DNA of 15,663 bases from an uncultured Bacillus sp. (GTDB taxonomy: Bacteria > Bacillota > Bacilli > Bacillales > Cytobacillaceae), in assembly GCA_937894355.1 (NCBI GenBank), contig CALCRD010000455.1, forward strand, positions 1-15,663, written 5' to 3'. The position numbers and the translations under genes are program-made. Each line of letters starts with the position of its first letter. The stretch's first letter is position 1. Positions 1 to 7,449 of the stretch are shown one piece after another. A model generated the notes under the pieces. The model made no database searches and was not told the DNA's origin. It was given only the letters and a program-made list of their open reading frames with translations.

Positions 1-136
1 CAGCGACTAGTGAACTTCCGCCCCCTTCCCTACGATAAGTCAACATCGAAGTGAAAATCGCACTTCGTGTTTCCTTTATCTCAGTCAGTGTGCTAATAAG
101 TTCATACGTCGCTTCCCGGTCGCTTTCGCTTTTCTA
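1..136 (-). repeat. Dispersed intergenic repeat A (cut by window edge)
   Basis: Read on the minus strand, this stretch begins TAGAAAAGCGAAAGCG and runs to the window edge. Positions 27-86 match 13097-13156 on the opposite strand at 59 of 60 bases. The conserved core holds a hairpin with arms CGAAGTG and CACTTCG. No open frame accounts for it. It looks like a non-coding dispersed Bacillaceae element, and I do not assign it a published name. Confidence 0.85.
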
Positions 137-137
137 T

Positions 138-262
138 CTGTCTAGCTCCAGCGGCTAGCCCCTCGAGGTCATAAGCCAATCCGTCCAAAAGGTCAAAGAA
201 CAACCTTTAGGCCGGCTTGTCTTATGCTTGTCGGGGCTGGGCAAGCCGCTTCCGCTTTTCTA
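138..262 (-). repeat. Dispersed intergenic repeat B, abutting repeat A
   Basis: On the minus strand it starts TAGAAAAGCGGAAGCG two bases after the pyrG stop codon and ends GCTAGACAG one base before repeat A. Its head matches that of A and A', and its tail (CTAGCCGCTGG ... GCTAGACA) resembles the tail of A'. The middle is different, so B seems to be a variant of the same family set in tandem with A. I see no clean stem followed by a T-run that would serve as a pyrG terminator, although the element is GC-rich and self-complementary in parts. Confidence 0.7.
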
Positions 263-263
263 C

Positions 264-1868
264 TTATTTCTCACCATATTGTAATGATGCTTTAATAAAG
301 TCACGGAATAATGGCTGTGGACGATTTGGTCTTGATTTAAACTCAGGATGGAACTGTGATGCCACAAACCAAGGATGATCTTTTAACTCGATCACTTCCA
401 CTAGACGGCCGTCAGGGCTTGTTCCTGAGAATACAAATCCAGCATCCTCCATCGCTTGACGATAATGATTGTTAAATTCATAGCGATGACGATGACGTTC
501 ATATACAACTTCATCATTATAAGCTTCAAAAGCCTTTGAACCTTCCGATAACTTACAAGGATAAATTCCTAGGCGCAACGTTCCACCTAAATCTTCAATA
601 TCCTTTTGCTCTGGAAGCAAGTCAATAATCGGGTGCAGGGTTTCAGGATCTAACTCAGAAGAATGAGCTCCTTTTAAACCAAGAACATTACGCGCATATT
701 CAACAGACGCTAACTGCATACCCAGGCAAATTCCCAAGAAAGGCTTTTTCTGTTCACGAGCAAACTGTGTTGCCAAAATTTTTCCTTCAACACCACGATC
801 ACCGAAACCACCTGGTACAAGAATACCATCAGCATCCTGCAACAACTCAGCAACATTTTCCTCAGTTACATGTTCAGCATTAACCCAGTTAATATCAATA
901 TCAGAATCAAGACCGTAGCCGGCATGCTTCAATGCTTCGACAACAGAAAGATAGGCATCTTGCAATTCAACATATTTCCCAACAAGAGCAATCTTAGTTT
1001 TACGAGAAACATTGCGCACTTTATCAACAAGCTTTTTCCATTCAGACATATCCGCATCTGGAACAGCTAACTTTAAGTGATCACAAACAATTTGATCTAG
1101 ATTTTGTTCTTGAAGCGCTAAAGGAATCGAATAAAGCACATCGGCATCCTGACACTCAATCACAGCACTCTTTTCGATATCACAGAATAAGGCAATTTTA
1201 TCTTTCATATCTTGTGAAATTGGCATCTCTGTACGAACCACAATAACATTTGGTTGAATTCCCAAACCGCGCAACTCTTTTACACTATGTTGCGTTGGCT
1301 TCGTCTTCATTTCACCAGCAGCTTTAATATAAGGAACCAAAGTTACATGGACATACATCACATTGTCACGGCCGATATCGCTCTTAATTTGGCGAATCGC
1401 TTCAAGGAATGGTAATGATTCAATATCACCAACCGTACCGCCGATTTCTGTAATGACCACATCTGCATTAGTTGCATGACCAGAACGGAAAACACGTTCC
1501 TTGATTTCATTGGTAATATGCGGGATAACCTGAACTGTTCCCCCAAGATAATCGCCTCTGCGTTCTTTTTTCAAAACAGCAGAATACACTTTTCCTGTTG
1601 TCACATTGCTAAATTTGTTTAGGTTAATATCAATAAACCGCTCATAATGCCCTAAATCCAAATCCGTTTCCGCACCATCATCCGTTACAAACACTTCTCC
1701 ATGCTGATAAGGACTCATAGTCCCTGGGTCCACATTAATGTATGGATCAAACTTTTGAATCGTTACATTTAACCCTCTGTTCTTTAATAATCGCCCTAGT
1801 GAAGCAGCTGTAATCCCTTTACCTAACGATGAAACTACACCGCCCGTTACAAAAATATACTTTGTCAT
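264..1868 (-). CDS. pyrG: CTP synthase
   Basis: Makes CTP from UTP, ATP and glutamine, the last step of pyrimidine nucleotide synthesis, in the cytosol. The 534-residue product has the usual family length. The N-terminal synthetase domain (about 1-265) opens with the P-loop-like VTGGVVSSLGKGI (residues 7-19), followed by DPYINVDPGTMSP. The C-terminal class I glutaminase domain (about 290-530) has the oxyanion segment PGGFGDRG, the nucleophile Cys381 in GICLGMQ, and His507 and Glu509 in QFHPEF. The ATG at 1868 follows AGGAGGAGG at 1877-1885 with an 8-base spacer. It is the last gene in this direction and is transcribed from its own promoter about 270 bases upstream through a long attenuator leader. 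Nothing is broken or missing. Confidence 0.98.
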   Translation of the reverse strand: MTKYIFVTGGVVSSLGKGITAASLGRLLKNRGLNVTIQKFDPYINVDPGTMSPYQHGEVFVTDDGAETDLDLGHYERFIDINLNKFSNVTTGKVYSAVLKKERRGDYLGGTVQVIPHITNEIKERVFRSGHATNADVVITEIGGTVGDIESLPFLEAIRQIKSDIGRDNVMYVHVTLVPYIKAAGEMKTKPTQHSVKELRGLGIQPNVIVVRTEMPISQDMKDKIALFCDIEKSAVIECQDADVLYSIPLALQEQNLDQIVCDHLKLAVPDADMSEWKKLVDKVRNVSRKTKIALVGKYVELQDAYLSVVEALKHAGYGLDSDIDINWVNAEHVTEENVAELLQDADGILVPGGFGDRGVEGKILATQFAREQKKPFLGICLGMQLASVEYARNVLGLKGAHSSELDPETLHPIIDLLPEQKDIEDLGGTLRLGIYPCKLSEGSKAFEAYNDEVVYERHRHRYEFNNHYRQAMEDAGFVFSGTSPDGRLVEVIELKDHPWFVASQFHPEFKSRPNRPQPLFRDFIKASLQYGEK

Positions 1869-2061
1869 TAAAGATGCCTCCTCCTCTTAATTCAGTTTGT
1901 ACAATTTAGCCTTTATTTAAGACTTACATCGTAAAAATCAATATTGGGGTATGATATGGTGTTGCATTTTCTTAGTATTGCTTTCAAAGACTTTCCCAGC
2001 AATTTTCGCTAATTTAACAGGAAGTCTAACAATATTCACTTTTTTTTGACAATACAAACAT

Positions 2062-2100
2062 AAAAAATCGCTCCTCTTACAAATAATGTAAGGGAGCGAT
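2062..2100 (-). terminator. pyrG leader attenuator (intrinsic terminator)
   Basis: On the minus strand the sequence forms a 13-bp stem: ATCGCTCCCTTAC pairs with GTAAGAGGAGCGAT with one bulged base. The loop is ATTATTT, and six T's follow. It starts about 41 bases after the predicted pyrG transcription start and about 95 bases after the rpoE stop, so it can also end rpoE read-through. The 5' arm carries CTCCCTT, the C/U-rich target expected to pair with a 5' poly-G extension in the B. subtilis pyrG mechanism. Confidence 0.9.
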
Positions 2101-2137
2101 ATCATTTAAGATCAAATCTTCGTTCCTTTTTTAAGGA

Positions 2138-2177
2138 GCCCAAAAAGTATTGTACAAGCCGCTCTATAAAAAGTCAA
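2138..2177 (-). promoter_or_regulatory. pyrG promoter with GGGC transcription start
   Basis: On the minus strand there is TTGACT at 2177-2172, a 17-base spacer, TACAAT at 2154-2149, seven bases, and then GGGC from 2141. The -35 lies only 17 bases past the rpoE stop. In B. subtilis, pyrG transcripts start pppGGGC, and low CTP makes the polymerase stall at the C and add extra G's. Every sequence element needed for that is present here. The mechanism is inferred by family knowledge and was not shown for this organism. Confidence 0.88.
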
Positions 2178-2193
2178 GATGATAAATGGATGA

Positions 2194-2736
2194 TTACTTG
2201 TCGTCGTCCTCATCATCCAAGTCCTCATCATCATCTTCTTCAATCTCTAAATCATCATCCAAGTCTTCATCCAAATCATCATCCAAATCATCGTCATCTA
2301 GAAGATCATCGTCATCATCATCGTCGTCCTCAAGATCATCGATGTCTTCAAAAATAAGATCCTCTTCCTCTTCCTCTTCCTCAACCTCGTCAAAATCTTC
2401 CAGCTCTTCTTTCTTAGCCTTCTTCGCCTTCGCCTTTTTCTTCTTCGGCTTAGCCGCTGGAACAACTTCTTCAACAACATGATCTACCGGATACCAAGTA
2501 CGAAGTCCCCAATTATTTTCACCTAATGATAAGAACCGACCATCTATATTTAAATCCGTATAAAATTGCGCGATTTTTTCATTTACTTCCTGTTCAGAAA
2601 GATTTAACAGCACCGTAATCTCTTTTCTTATATCCTGAAATGACACCGGTTTTTTCTTTTCCACCAATAATTCATAGGCGATTTCAATAAAAGACATTTC
2701 TTGTATTTGCTCTTTTGGTAATTTTTTAAGACTCAA
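2194..2736 (-). CDS. rpoE: RNA polymerase delta subunit
   Basis: Delta is a Firmicute-specific RNA polymerase subunit that promotes enzyme recycling and makes initiation sensitive to nucleotide levels. The N-terminal winged-helix domain spans about residues 1-85 and contains IAQFYTDLNIDGRF and WGLRTWYPVD, both typical of delta. A Lys/Ala tract (about 97-109) precedes a tail of almost only Asp and Glu (about 110-179). The start is chosen as TTG at 2736, giving 180 residues, because AGGAAG at 2750-2745 sits 8 bases upstream. The in-frame GTG at 2745 overlaps that ribosome site. The tail is encoded by GAT/GAC/GAA triplet runs, which create a false poly-Ser frame on the other strand. It lies immediately upstream of pyrG, as in B. 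subtilis. Confidence 0.96.
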   Translation of the reverse strand: MSLKKLPKEQIQEMSFIEIAYELLVEKKKPVSFQDIRKEITVLLNLSEQEVNEKIAQFYTDLNIDGRFLSLGENNWGLRTWYPVDHVVEEVVPAAKPKKKKAKAKKAKKEELEDFDEVEEEEEEEDLIFEDIDDLEDDDDDDDDLLDDDDLDDDLDEDLDDDLEIEEDDDEDLDDEDDDK

Positions 2737-2795
2737 CTTCCGCACTTCCTTTCACTATTAAACACCCTTAAAGGAAAACTTCTCCAAACATACAT

Positions 2796-2831
2796 ATTCT
2801 TCATTATAAACAAAATCCTACCGTTTATGCT
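2796..2831 (-). promoter_or_regulatory. Possible rpoE promoter
   Basis: On the minus strand a perfect TATAAT lies at 2808-2803, about 60 bases before the rpoE start. The matching -35 position holds AGCATA, a poor fit. AGGATTTT inside the spacer, with GAAGAAT just after the -10, faintly recalls a sigma-H promoter, but the spacing is off by one or more. I favour a weak sigma-A promoter. Confidence 0.35.
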
Positions 2832-2893
2832 AGTTCTATCTATTGATTAGGCGATTTTTCTAATACATTTAATAGAATAGCTTCCATTCACCG

Positions 2894-3046
2894 CTAATCT
2901 CTTCTTTTTCGAACCAAACGATAGGCAAAATAAAAGAAAAAAATAGAAACAATTAAAAACGAAACCGCCCCTAGCGAATGTTGATAAAGCTCAACCAATC
3001 CGAAAACAGAAACAATAATAGCAATCATCTTAAGGACCTGCTTCAA
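2894..3046 (-). CDS. Predicted 50-residue membrane protein, function unknown
   Basis: This small frame starts at TTG (3046) and stops at TAG (2894), with AGGATG at 3059-3054 seven bases upstream as ribosome site. The product begins MKQVLKMIAIIVSVFG and ends AYRLVRKRRD. It has two hydrophobic stretches (about residues 7-20 and 28-43) joined by a short polar turn, ELYQHSLG, and a basic C-terminus. This suggests a two-pass membrane peptide with both ends inside. An in-frame TAG lies seven codons before the TTG, so no longer form is possible; ATG at codon 7 is an alternative start. It lies between icmF and rpoE on the same strand. I do not recognise the family. The hydrophobic pattern and ribosome site argue that it is real, but the non-ATG start and short length leave doubt. 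Confidence 0.55.
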   Translation of the reverse strand: MKQVLKMIAIIVSVFGLVELYQHSLGAVSFLIVSIFFFYFAYRLVRKRRD

Positions 3047-3160
3047 ACAATCACATCCTGCACTCTATATGTACTAATCACGTTGATTTCTTTCACAGAA
3101 TACCTCATCAACAAAGATTATATAGATAAATTGTTCAAAAGTCTTTTTTTCTTTGAAAAA

Positions 3161-3277
3161 TTAACACAAATTCACCGCAACAATCAGCACAGCAATCTTC
3201 ACCCGGTTCCCCCCACAACAAACAGGCCTGTTACAATCGGGACCTCCCCGGTCGCAACAGACCTGTTTCTTTTTCAC
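3161..3277 (-). CDS. Candidate 38-residue Cys-rich peptide, function unknown
   Basis: A GTG at 3277 is preceded by GAAGGAA at 3289-3283 with a 5-base spacer, a good ribosome site. The frame runs 38 codons to TAA at 3161. The product has a basic start (MKKKQ), a Cys/Gly-rich middle with Cys pairs at 7-8 and 20-21 plus Cys15, and a hydrophobic C-terminal stretch, KIAVLIVAVNLC. A 22-bp-stem hairpin (3220-3268) lies wholly inside the frame and itself dictates much of the Cys/Gly pattern, because the two CC pairs sit in its opposite arms. The frame could therefore be an accident of a structured non-coding element. I know no family that matches. The support is only the ribosome site and the uninterrupted frame. 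Confidence 0.3.
   Translation of the reverse strand: MKKKQVCCDRGGPDCNRPVCCGGNRVKIAVLIVAVNLC
3220..3268 (-). other. Long imperfect hairpin, 22-bp stem and 5-base loop
   Basis: The arms are 3220-3241 and 3247-3268. As minus-strand RNA, 21 of 22 positions pair if three G-U pairs are allowed, with one C-A mismatch. The plus-strand RNA would have three mismatches and one G-U pair, so the minus strand is the better-folding one. On the minus strand it is followed by TGTTGTGGGGGG, not a U-run, so it is not a classic terminator of icmF. On the plus strand it is followed by CTTTTT, but no plus-strand gene precedes it. It may be an mRNA-stabilising or processing hairpin, or a small mobile palindrome. 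Confidence 0.7.
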
Positions 3278-3351
3278 AAAAATTCCTTCAGTGAAAGTAA
3301 TCTCACACAAAATGCAGGTTTTTCACTCAACATTCACTATTCTTACCCGCA

Positions 3352-3405
3352 AAATCGTTCTTACGTATTACTGCAGGATTGTTCCCAGCCACAAATCGTT
3401 CTTAC
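3352..3405. repeat. Short direct repeat at the icmF stop codon
   Basis: AAATCGTTCTTAC occurs at 3352-3364 and again at 3393-3405, a period of 41 bases, with weaker similarity on both sides. The second copy includes the icmF stop codon (TAA followed by GAACGATTT on the minus strand). The first copy shows the same TAAGAACGATTT downstream. It looks like an old local duplication of the gene's end. Confidence 0.7.
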
Positions 3406-6400
3406 ATGTTACGGCGGTACTGTCCACCAACCTCGTATAGTGCTTGCGAGATTTGACCAAGACTAGCATATTTAACCGTATCCATTAAGGTAGCAAAAAT
3501 ATTGCCGCCAGAAATAGCATCCTGTTTTAAACGAAGTAAAGCCGCATCAGCTTGCGCTTTGTTTCGTGCTTGGAAGTCTTGTAAATTAGTGATTTGTAAT
3601 TCTTTTTCTTCATTTGATGCTCGAGCGATTTCCATACTATTGATGGCATCTTCCGATGGTGGATTCGGATTCAAGTAAGTATTCACCCCGATGATTGGCA
3701 ATTCACCTGAATGCTTTTTCATCTCATAATACATCGATTCATCTTGAATTTTTCCGCGTTGATACTGCGTTTCCATCGCACCAAGCACGCCGCCACGGTC
3801 ATTGATTCGCTCAAATTCCTGAAGAACAGCTTCTTCAACAAGATCGGTTAATTCCTCAGCGATAAATGAACCCTGAAGCGGATTTTCATTAGCTGATAAT
3901 CCATGCTCTTTGGTAATAATCATTTGAATTGCCATTGCCCGACGAACCGATTCCTCGGTTGGAGTCGTAATTGCTTCATCATAAGCATTGGTATGCAATG
4001 AATTACAATTATCCTGTAAAGCCATAAGTGCTTGCAGCGTAGTCCGGATATCATTGAAGTCGATTTCCTGTGCATGCAGCGAACGGCCCGATGTTTGAAC
4101 GTGATACTTAAGCTTTTGGCTCCGTTCATTGGCACCGTATTTATCACGCATAACCGTTGCCCAAATGCGACGGGCTACTCGACCGATTACCGTGTATTCT
4201 GGTTCAAGACCATTAGAGAAGAAGAATGATAAATTCGGAGCGAAGTCATCAATATTCATCCCACGACTTAAATAATACTCAACATAGGTAAAGCCATTTG
4301 ACAGCGTAAAGGCCAGCTGCGAAATCGGGTTAGCGCCCGCTTCAGCAATGTGATAGCCAGAAATAGACACTGAATAATAATTGCGAACTTTATGGTCAAT
4401 GAAGAACTGTTGAATATCCCCCATCATCCGCAAGGCAAATTCCGTAGAGAAAACGCAAGTATTTTGGCCTTGATCTTCTTTTAGAATATCCGCTTGAACC
4501 GTGCCTCGCACTGTTTGTAGCGTATATTCAACCACGGATGTGATTTCTTCCGGAGTTAGAATTCTACCCAGCTCCGCTTGTTTCTGTTCTAACTGCTGAT
4601 CGATAGCTGTGTTCATGTACATCGCTAAGATAATTGGCGCTGGACCATTGATTGTCATCGATACCGAGGTTGATGGATCGCACAGGTCAAAACCGGCATA
4701 AAGCTTTTTCATATCTTCAAGTGTACAAACGTTTACGCCACTTTCGCCAATTTTCCCAAAAATATCAGGACGATGATCAGGGTCCTCGCCGTACAGAGTC
4801 ACCGAGTCAAATGCCGTACTTAGACGTTTGGCATTGTCATCCTTCGATAAATAATGGAAGCGACGGTTGGTTCGGTCCGGTGTTCCTTCACCAGCAAATT
4901 GCCGTTTCGGATCTTCACCTTCACGTTTGAATGGAAATACTCCAGCTGTATATGGGAAGAATCCTGGAACATTTTCACGATATACCCATGATAAAATTTC
5001 ACCATAGTCTTTGTACTTCGGTAACAGCACCTTGGAAATATCCGTTCCCGACAAACTTCTCGTTTTCAGAATCGTAATGATTTCCTTATCGCGGACCTTG
5101 GTCACAAATTGATCGGCAGCATATTGTTCCTTTAAGCTGTTCCAACCCTCTAAGATTTTTTTCGACTCCGGCGTTAACTGCGCTTCAATATCTTGTTTTA
5201 AAGCAGTTAACGAAGCAAGAACGGTTTCGTTAGTTTCTCTTTCTGTTACCGCGGCGATTGCCCCTTCAAGCTGGAATAATCGACGTGCCAGGTATGCCTG
5301 CTGTTCAGCTTTTTTATGATAATTACGAACCGTGTCTGAAATCTCCCGTAAATAATAACGGCGCTCGGTTGGGATTATCACATTTTGTTTTTCAACCTTG
5401 GCATTTCTAGCAAAGGATGAGCTCCAATTGGTCCCTGTTTTCTCATTGATCGTGTCAACTAAAGTTGAGAACAAGGCATTTGTGCCCGGATCATTAAATT
5501 GACTGGCAATCGTTCCGTAAACAGGCATCTCTGAAGCATCCTTGTCAAAGAGCTCCCGACTGCGTTGGTATTGCTTTTGAACTTGTTTTAAAGCATCCTC
5601 AGAGCCTTTGCGCTCAAATTTATTAATGACAATTAAATCGGCAAAATCGATCATATCAATTTTTTCCAACTGAGTTGGAGCCCCAAATTCGCTGGTCATA
5701 ATATACATAGATACATCACAAATTTCCGTGATTTCAGCGTCACCTTGGCCAATCCCACTTGTTTCCACAATAACCAAGTCAAACCCAGCCGCTTTCACAA
5801 CGGAAATGGCATCTTTAATGGCCAAAGACAATTCCGTTTTCGAATTTCTAGTCGCTAAGCTGCGCATATAAACGCGTGGTGAAAAAATGGCATTCATGCG
5901 AATCCGGTCACCCAAGAGAGCGCCGCCTGTCTTTTGTTTTGTAGGGTCGACAGATAAAATCGCCACTCGTTTGTCAGGAATTTCATTTAAGAACCGGCGA
6001 ATCAATTCATCTGTCAGCGAGCTTTTACCAGCACCGCCTGTTCCAGTAATCCCAATAACCGGAACGGTTTGCTGCAAGGATTTAATTTCATTAAGAACTT
6101 CAGCTGTTGCTGCCACTTCGTTACCTAAATCAACCTGTTGTTCAGCCAGCGTAATTAACGAAGCAATTGAATTCACTTCACCAGTTTGCAGTTTTTTAAT
6201 CGTTTGGTCAGTATTCAAACCAACCGTCGAGAAATCGCATTCCTTAATCATGCTGTTGATCATACCTTGCAATCCTAATAGACGACCATCTTCTGGTGAA
6301 AAAATTCTAGCAATGCCGTACTCGTGTAGTTCGTCAATTTCCTTAGGAATAATGACTCCGCCGCCGCCAGCATAAATGCGAATATGCGAAGCTCCCTTTT

Positions 6401-6665
6401 CTTTTAAAAGGTCATACATATATTTAAAGTACTCAACGTGTCCACCTTGGTAAGAGGACATAGCAATTCCTTGAACATCTTCTTGTATCGCGGCATTGAC
6501 TACCTCTTCAACTGACCGATTATGGCCGAGATGAATGACTTCAACTCCACCCGCTTGCAGAATTCGGCGCATAATATTAATTGATGCATCATGACCGTCA
6601 AAAAGACTTGATGCGGTTACAAATCTGATATGATGTTGCGGTTTATAAAATTCTGTCCCACTCAT
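3402..6665 (-). CDS. icmF: Fused isobutyryl-CoA mutase and G-protein chaperone (IcmF)
   Basis: Adenosylcobalamin enzyme that interconverts isobutyryl-CoA and n-butyryl-CoA, with its GTPase chaperone built in. The 1087 residues are in order: a B12-binding domain (about 10-140) with DGHDAS at 23-28, whose His25 should be the lower cobalt ligand; a MeaB-like G domain with P-loop GTGGAGKS at 208-215, GIGQGDAE at 305 onwards and NKFE at 348-351; a linker; and the substrate-binding mutase barrel from about 555, with PYTAGVFPFKR and RQFAGEG. By alignment to methylmalonyl-CoA mutase, its substrate Tyr and Arg are Phe590 and Gln734 here, the isobutyryl-CoA signature. The ATG at 6665 is chosen because GGAGGGG (6671-6677) precedes it; the frame stays open 61 codons further upstream without family similarity. 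It follows the TetR gene by 139 bases. Confidence 0.96.
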   Translation of the reverse strand: MSGTEFYKPQHHIRFVTASSLFDGHDASINIMRRILQAGGVEVIHLGHNRSVEEVVNAAIQEDVQGIAMSSYQGGHVEYFKYMYDLLKEKGASHIRIYAGGGGVIIPKEIDELHEYGIARIFSPEDGRLLGLQGMINSMIKECDFSTVGLNTDQTIKKLQTGEVNSIASLITLAEQQVDLGNEVAATAEVLNEIKSLQQTVPVIGITGTGGAGKSSLTDELIRRFLNEIPDKRVAILSVDPTKQKTGGALLGDRIRMNAIFSPRVYMRSLATRNSKTELSLAIKDAISVVKAAGFDLVIVETSGIGQGDAEITEICDVSMYIMTSEFGAPTQLEKIDMIDFADLIVINKFERKGSEDALKQVQKQYQRSRELFDKDASEMPVYGTIASQFNDPGTNALFSTLVDTINEKTGTNWSSSFARNAKVEKQNVIIPTERRYYLREISDTVRNYHKKAEQQAYLARRLFQLEGAIAAVTERETNETVLASLTALKQDIEAQLTPESKKILEGWNSLKEQYAADQFVTKVRDKEIITILKTRSLSGTDISKVLLPKYKDYGEILSWVYRENVPGFFPYTAGVFPFKREGEDPKRQFAGEGTPDRTNRRFHYLSKDDNAKRLSTAFDSVTLYGEDPDHRPDIFGKIGESGVNVCTLEDMKKLYAGFDLCDPSTSVSMTINGPAPIILAMYMNTAIDQQLEQKQAELGRILTPEEITSVVEYTLQTVRGTVQADILKEDQGQNTCVFSTEFALRMMGDIQQFFIDHKVRNYYSVSISGYHIAEAGANPISQLAFTLSNGFTYVEYYLSRGMNIDDFAPNLSFFFSNGLEPEYTVIGRVARRIWATVMRDKYGANERSQKLKYHVQTSGRSLHAQEIDFNDIRTTLQALMALQDNCNSLHTNAYDEAITTPTEESVRRAMAIQMIITKEHGLSANENPLQGSFIAEELTDLVEEAVLQEFERINDRGGVLGAMETQYQRGKIQDESMYYEMKKHSGELPIIGVNTYLNPNPPSEDAINSMEIARASNEEKELQITNLQDFQARNKAQADAALLRLKQDAISGGNIFATLMDTVKYASLGQISQALYEVGGQYRRNM

Positions 6666-6804
6666 TGTGTCCCCTCCAGTACTTTTTAAGTTCATGCTAA
6701 TTTCTATGGACGCTGCTTCTGCTTTTACCATTACCTGAACATTCGGTGCAGGTGTAAAGACAACCATCCATTTTGATGACGAATCCAAACTGTTATCCGG
6801 ATTC

Positions 6805-7449
6805 TTAAGAGCTCCGGTTTTCGGCGATATACCCCTTAAGTCCTTCAAAAATCCAGTCTGTTTGAATTTTTATATATTCTTCCAAATCGAATTGTTTTTG
6901 GATGGTCCAGCGCCGAAAGCCCCACATTTGTCCTTGAATGACAATATTGTGAGCTAACATCGTTACTTCCTTTGGCGCCATTTTCAATTCTCCGTTATCG
7001 ACGACAAGCTGGATTACCTGTTCCAACATGGCTACCATGGCTAATTCTTTTTTTAATACATATGGAAGGGCATCCCTGGAAAGTGATTTAGCTTCTTGGT
7101 ACATAACCAGGACTTCTTCCTGTACTTCATTCATGACTCGGAAGAAATTTTCAACCCCGCGCCTAAGACTAGCGATGGTTCCTTGATGGCAATCAAGATC
7201 TTCCTCTAACCGGTCCTGCACCTCATCATAAATGCTGTCACAAACGAGATATAAAATGTCCTCTTTGGTGCGGATATATTCATACAAGGTACCAATACTA
7301 AAGCCGGCTTCCTTGGCAATTTCTCTAGTTGTGGTGCGATGGAACCCTTTCTGTTTAAAAAGAGCGATAGCACCTCTAATCATTTCATTGCGCCGCTTTT
7401 TTACCAGACGTTCATCCTTAACCGACGCATGCACTTCGCGCTTCTTCAT
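6805..7449 (-). CDS. TetR-family transcriptional regulator
   Basis: A 214-residue one-component repressor. The N-terminal helix-turn-helix covers about residues 22-68, with GFHRTTTREIAKEAGFSIGTLYEYI typical of TetR proteins of the FadR/AcrR type. The C-terminal half is helical and should bind the ligand and form the dimer. The start at ATG 7449 is chosen because a run AAGGGGGGG (7465-7457) lies 7 bases upstream. An in-frame TTG/ATG at 7485 would add 12 residues but has no ribosome site. Lying between acdA and icmF on the same strand, it probably senses an acyl-CoA and controls this module, as FadR does in B. subtilis. Whether it or a FadR encoded elsewhere binds the palindromes upstream of fadF and mmgA cannot be told from sequence. 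Confidence 0.9.
   Translation of the reverse strand: MKKREVHASVKDERLVKKRRNEMIRGAIALFKQKGFHRTTTREIAKEAGFSIGTLYEYIRTKEDILYLVCDSIYDEVQDRLEEDLDCHQGTIASLRRGVENFFRVMNEVQEEVLVMYQEAKSLSRDALPYVLKKELAMVAMLEQVIQLVVDNGELKMAPKEVTMLAHNIVIQGQMWGFRRWTIQKQFDLEEYIKIQTDWIFEGLKGYIAENRSS

Noticed and set aside
2186..2482. Plus-strand frame rich in Ser (98 codons)
   Set aside because: It is the antisense of the GAT/GAA triplet runs encoding the acidic tail of RpoE, with no ribosome site of its own.
3096..3130. Perfect TATAAT at about 3117-3122 on the minus strand as a promoter for the small membrane ORF
   Set aside because: No acceptable -35 hexamer lies 16-18 bases upstream. The stretch is very AT-rich, so a TATAAT is easily found by chance.
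5887..6375. 162-codon plus-strand frame inside icmF
   Set aside because: It is antisense to the conserved G domain and B12-binding domain of IcmF, with no independent evidence.
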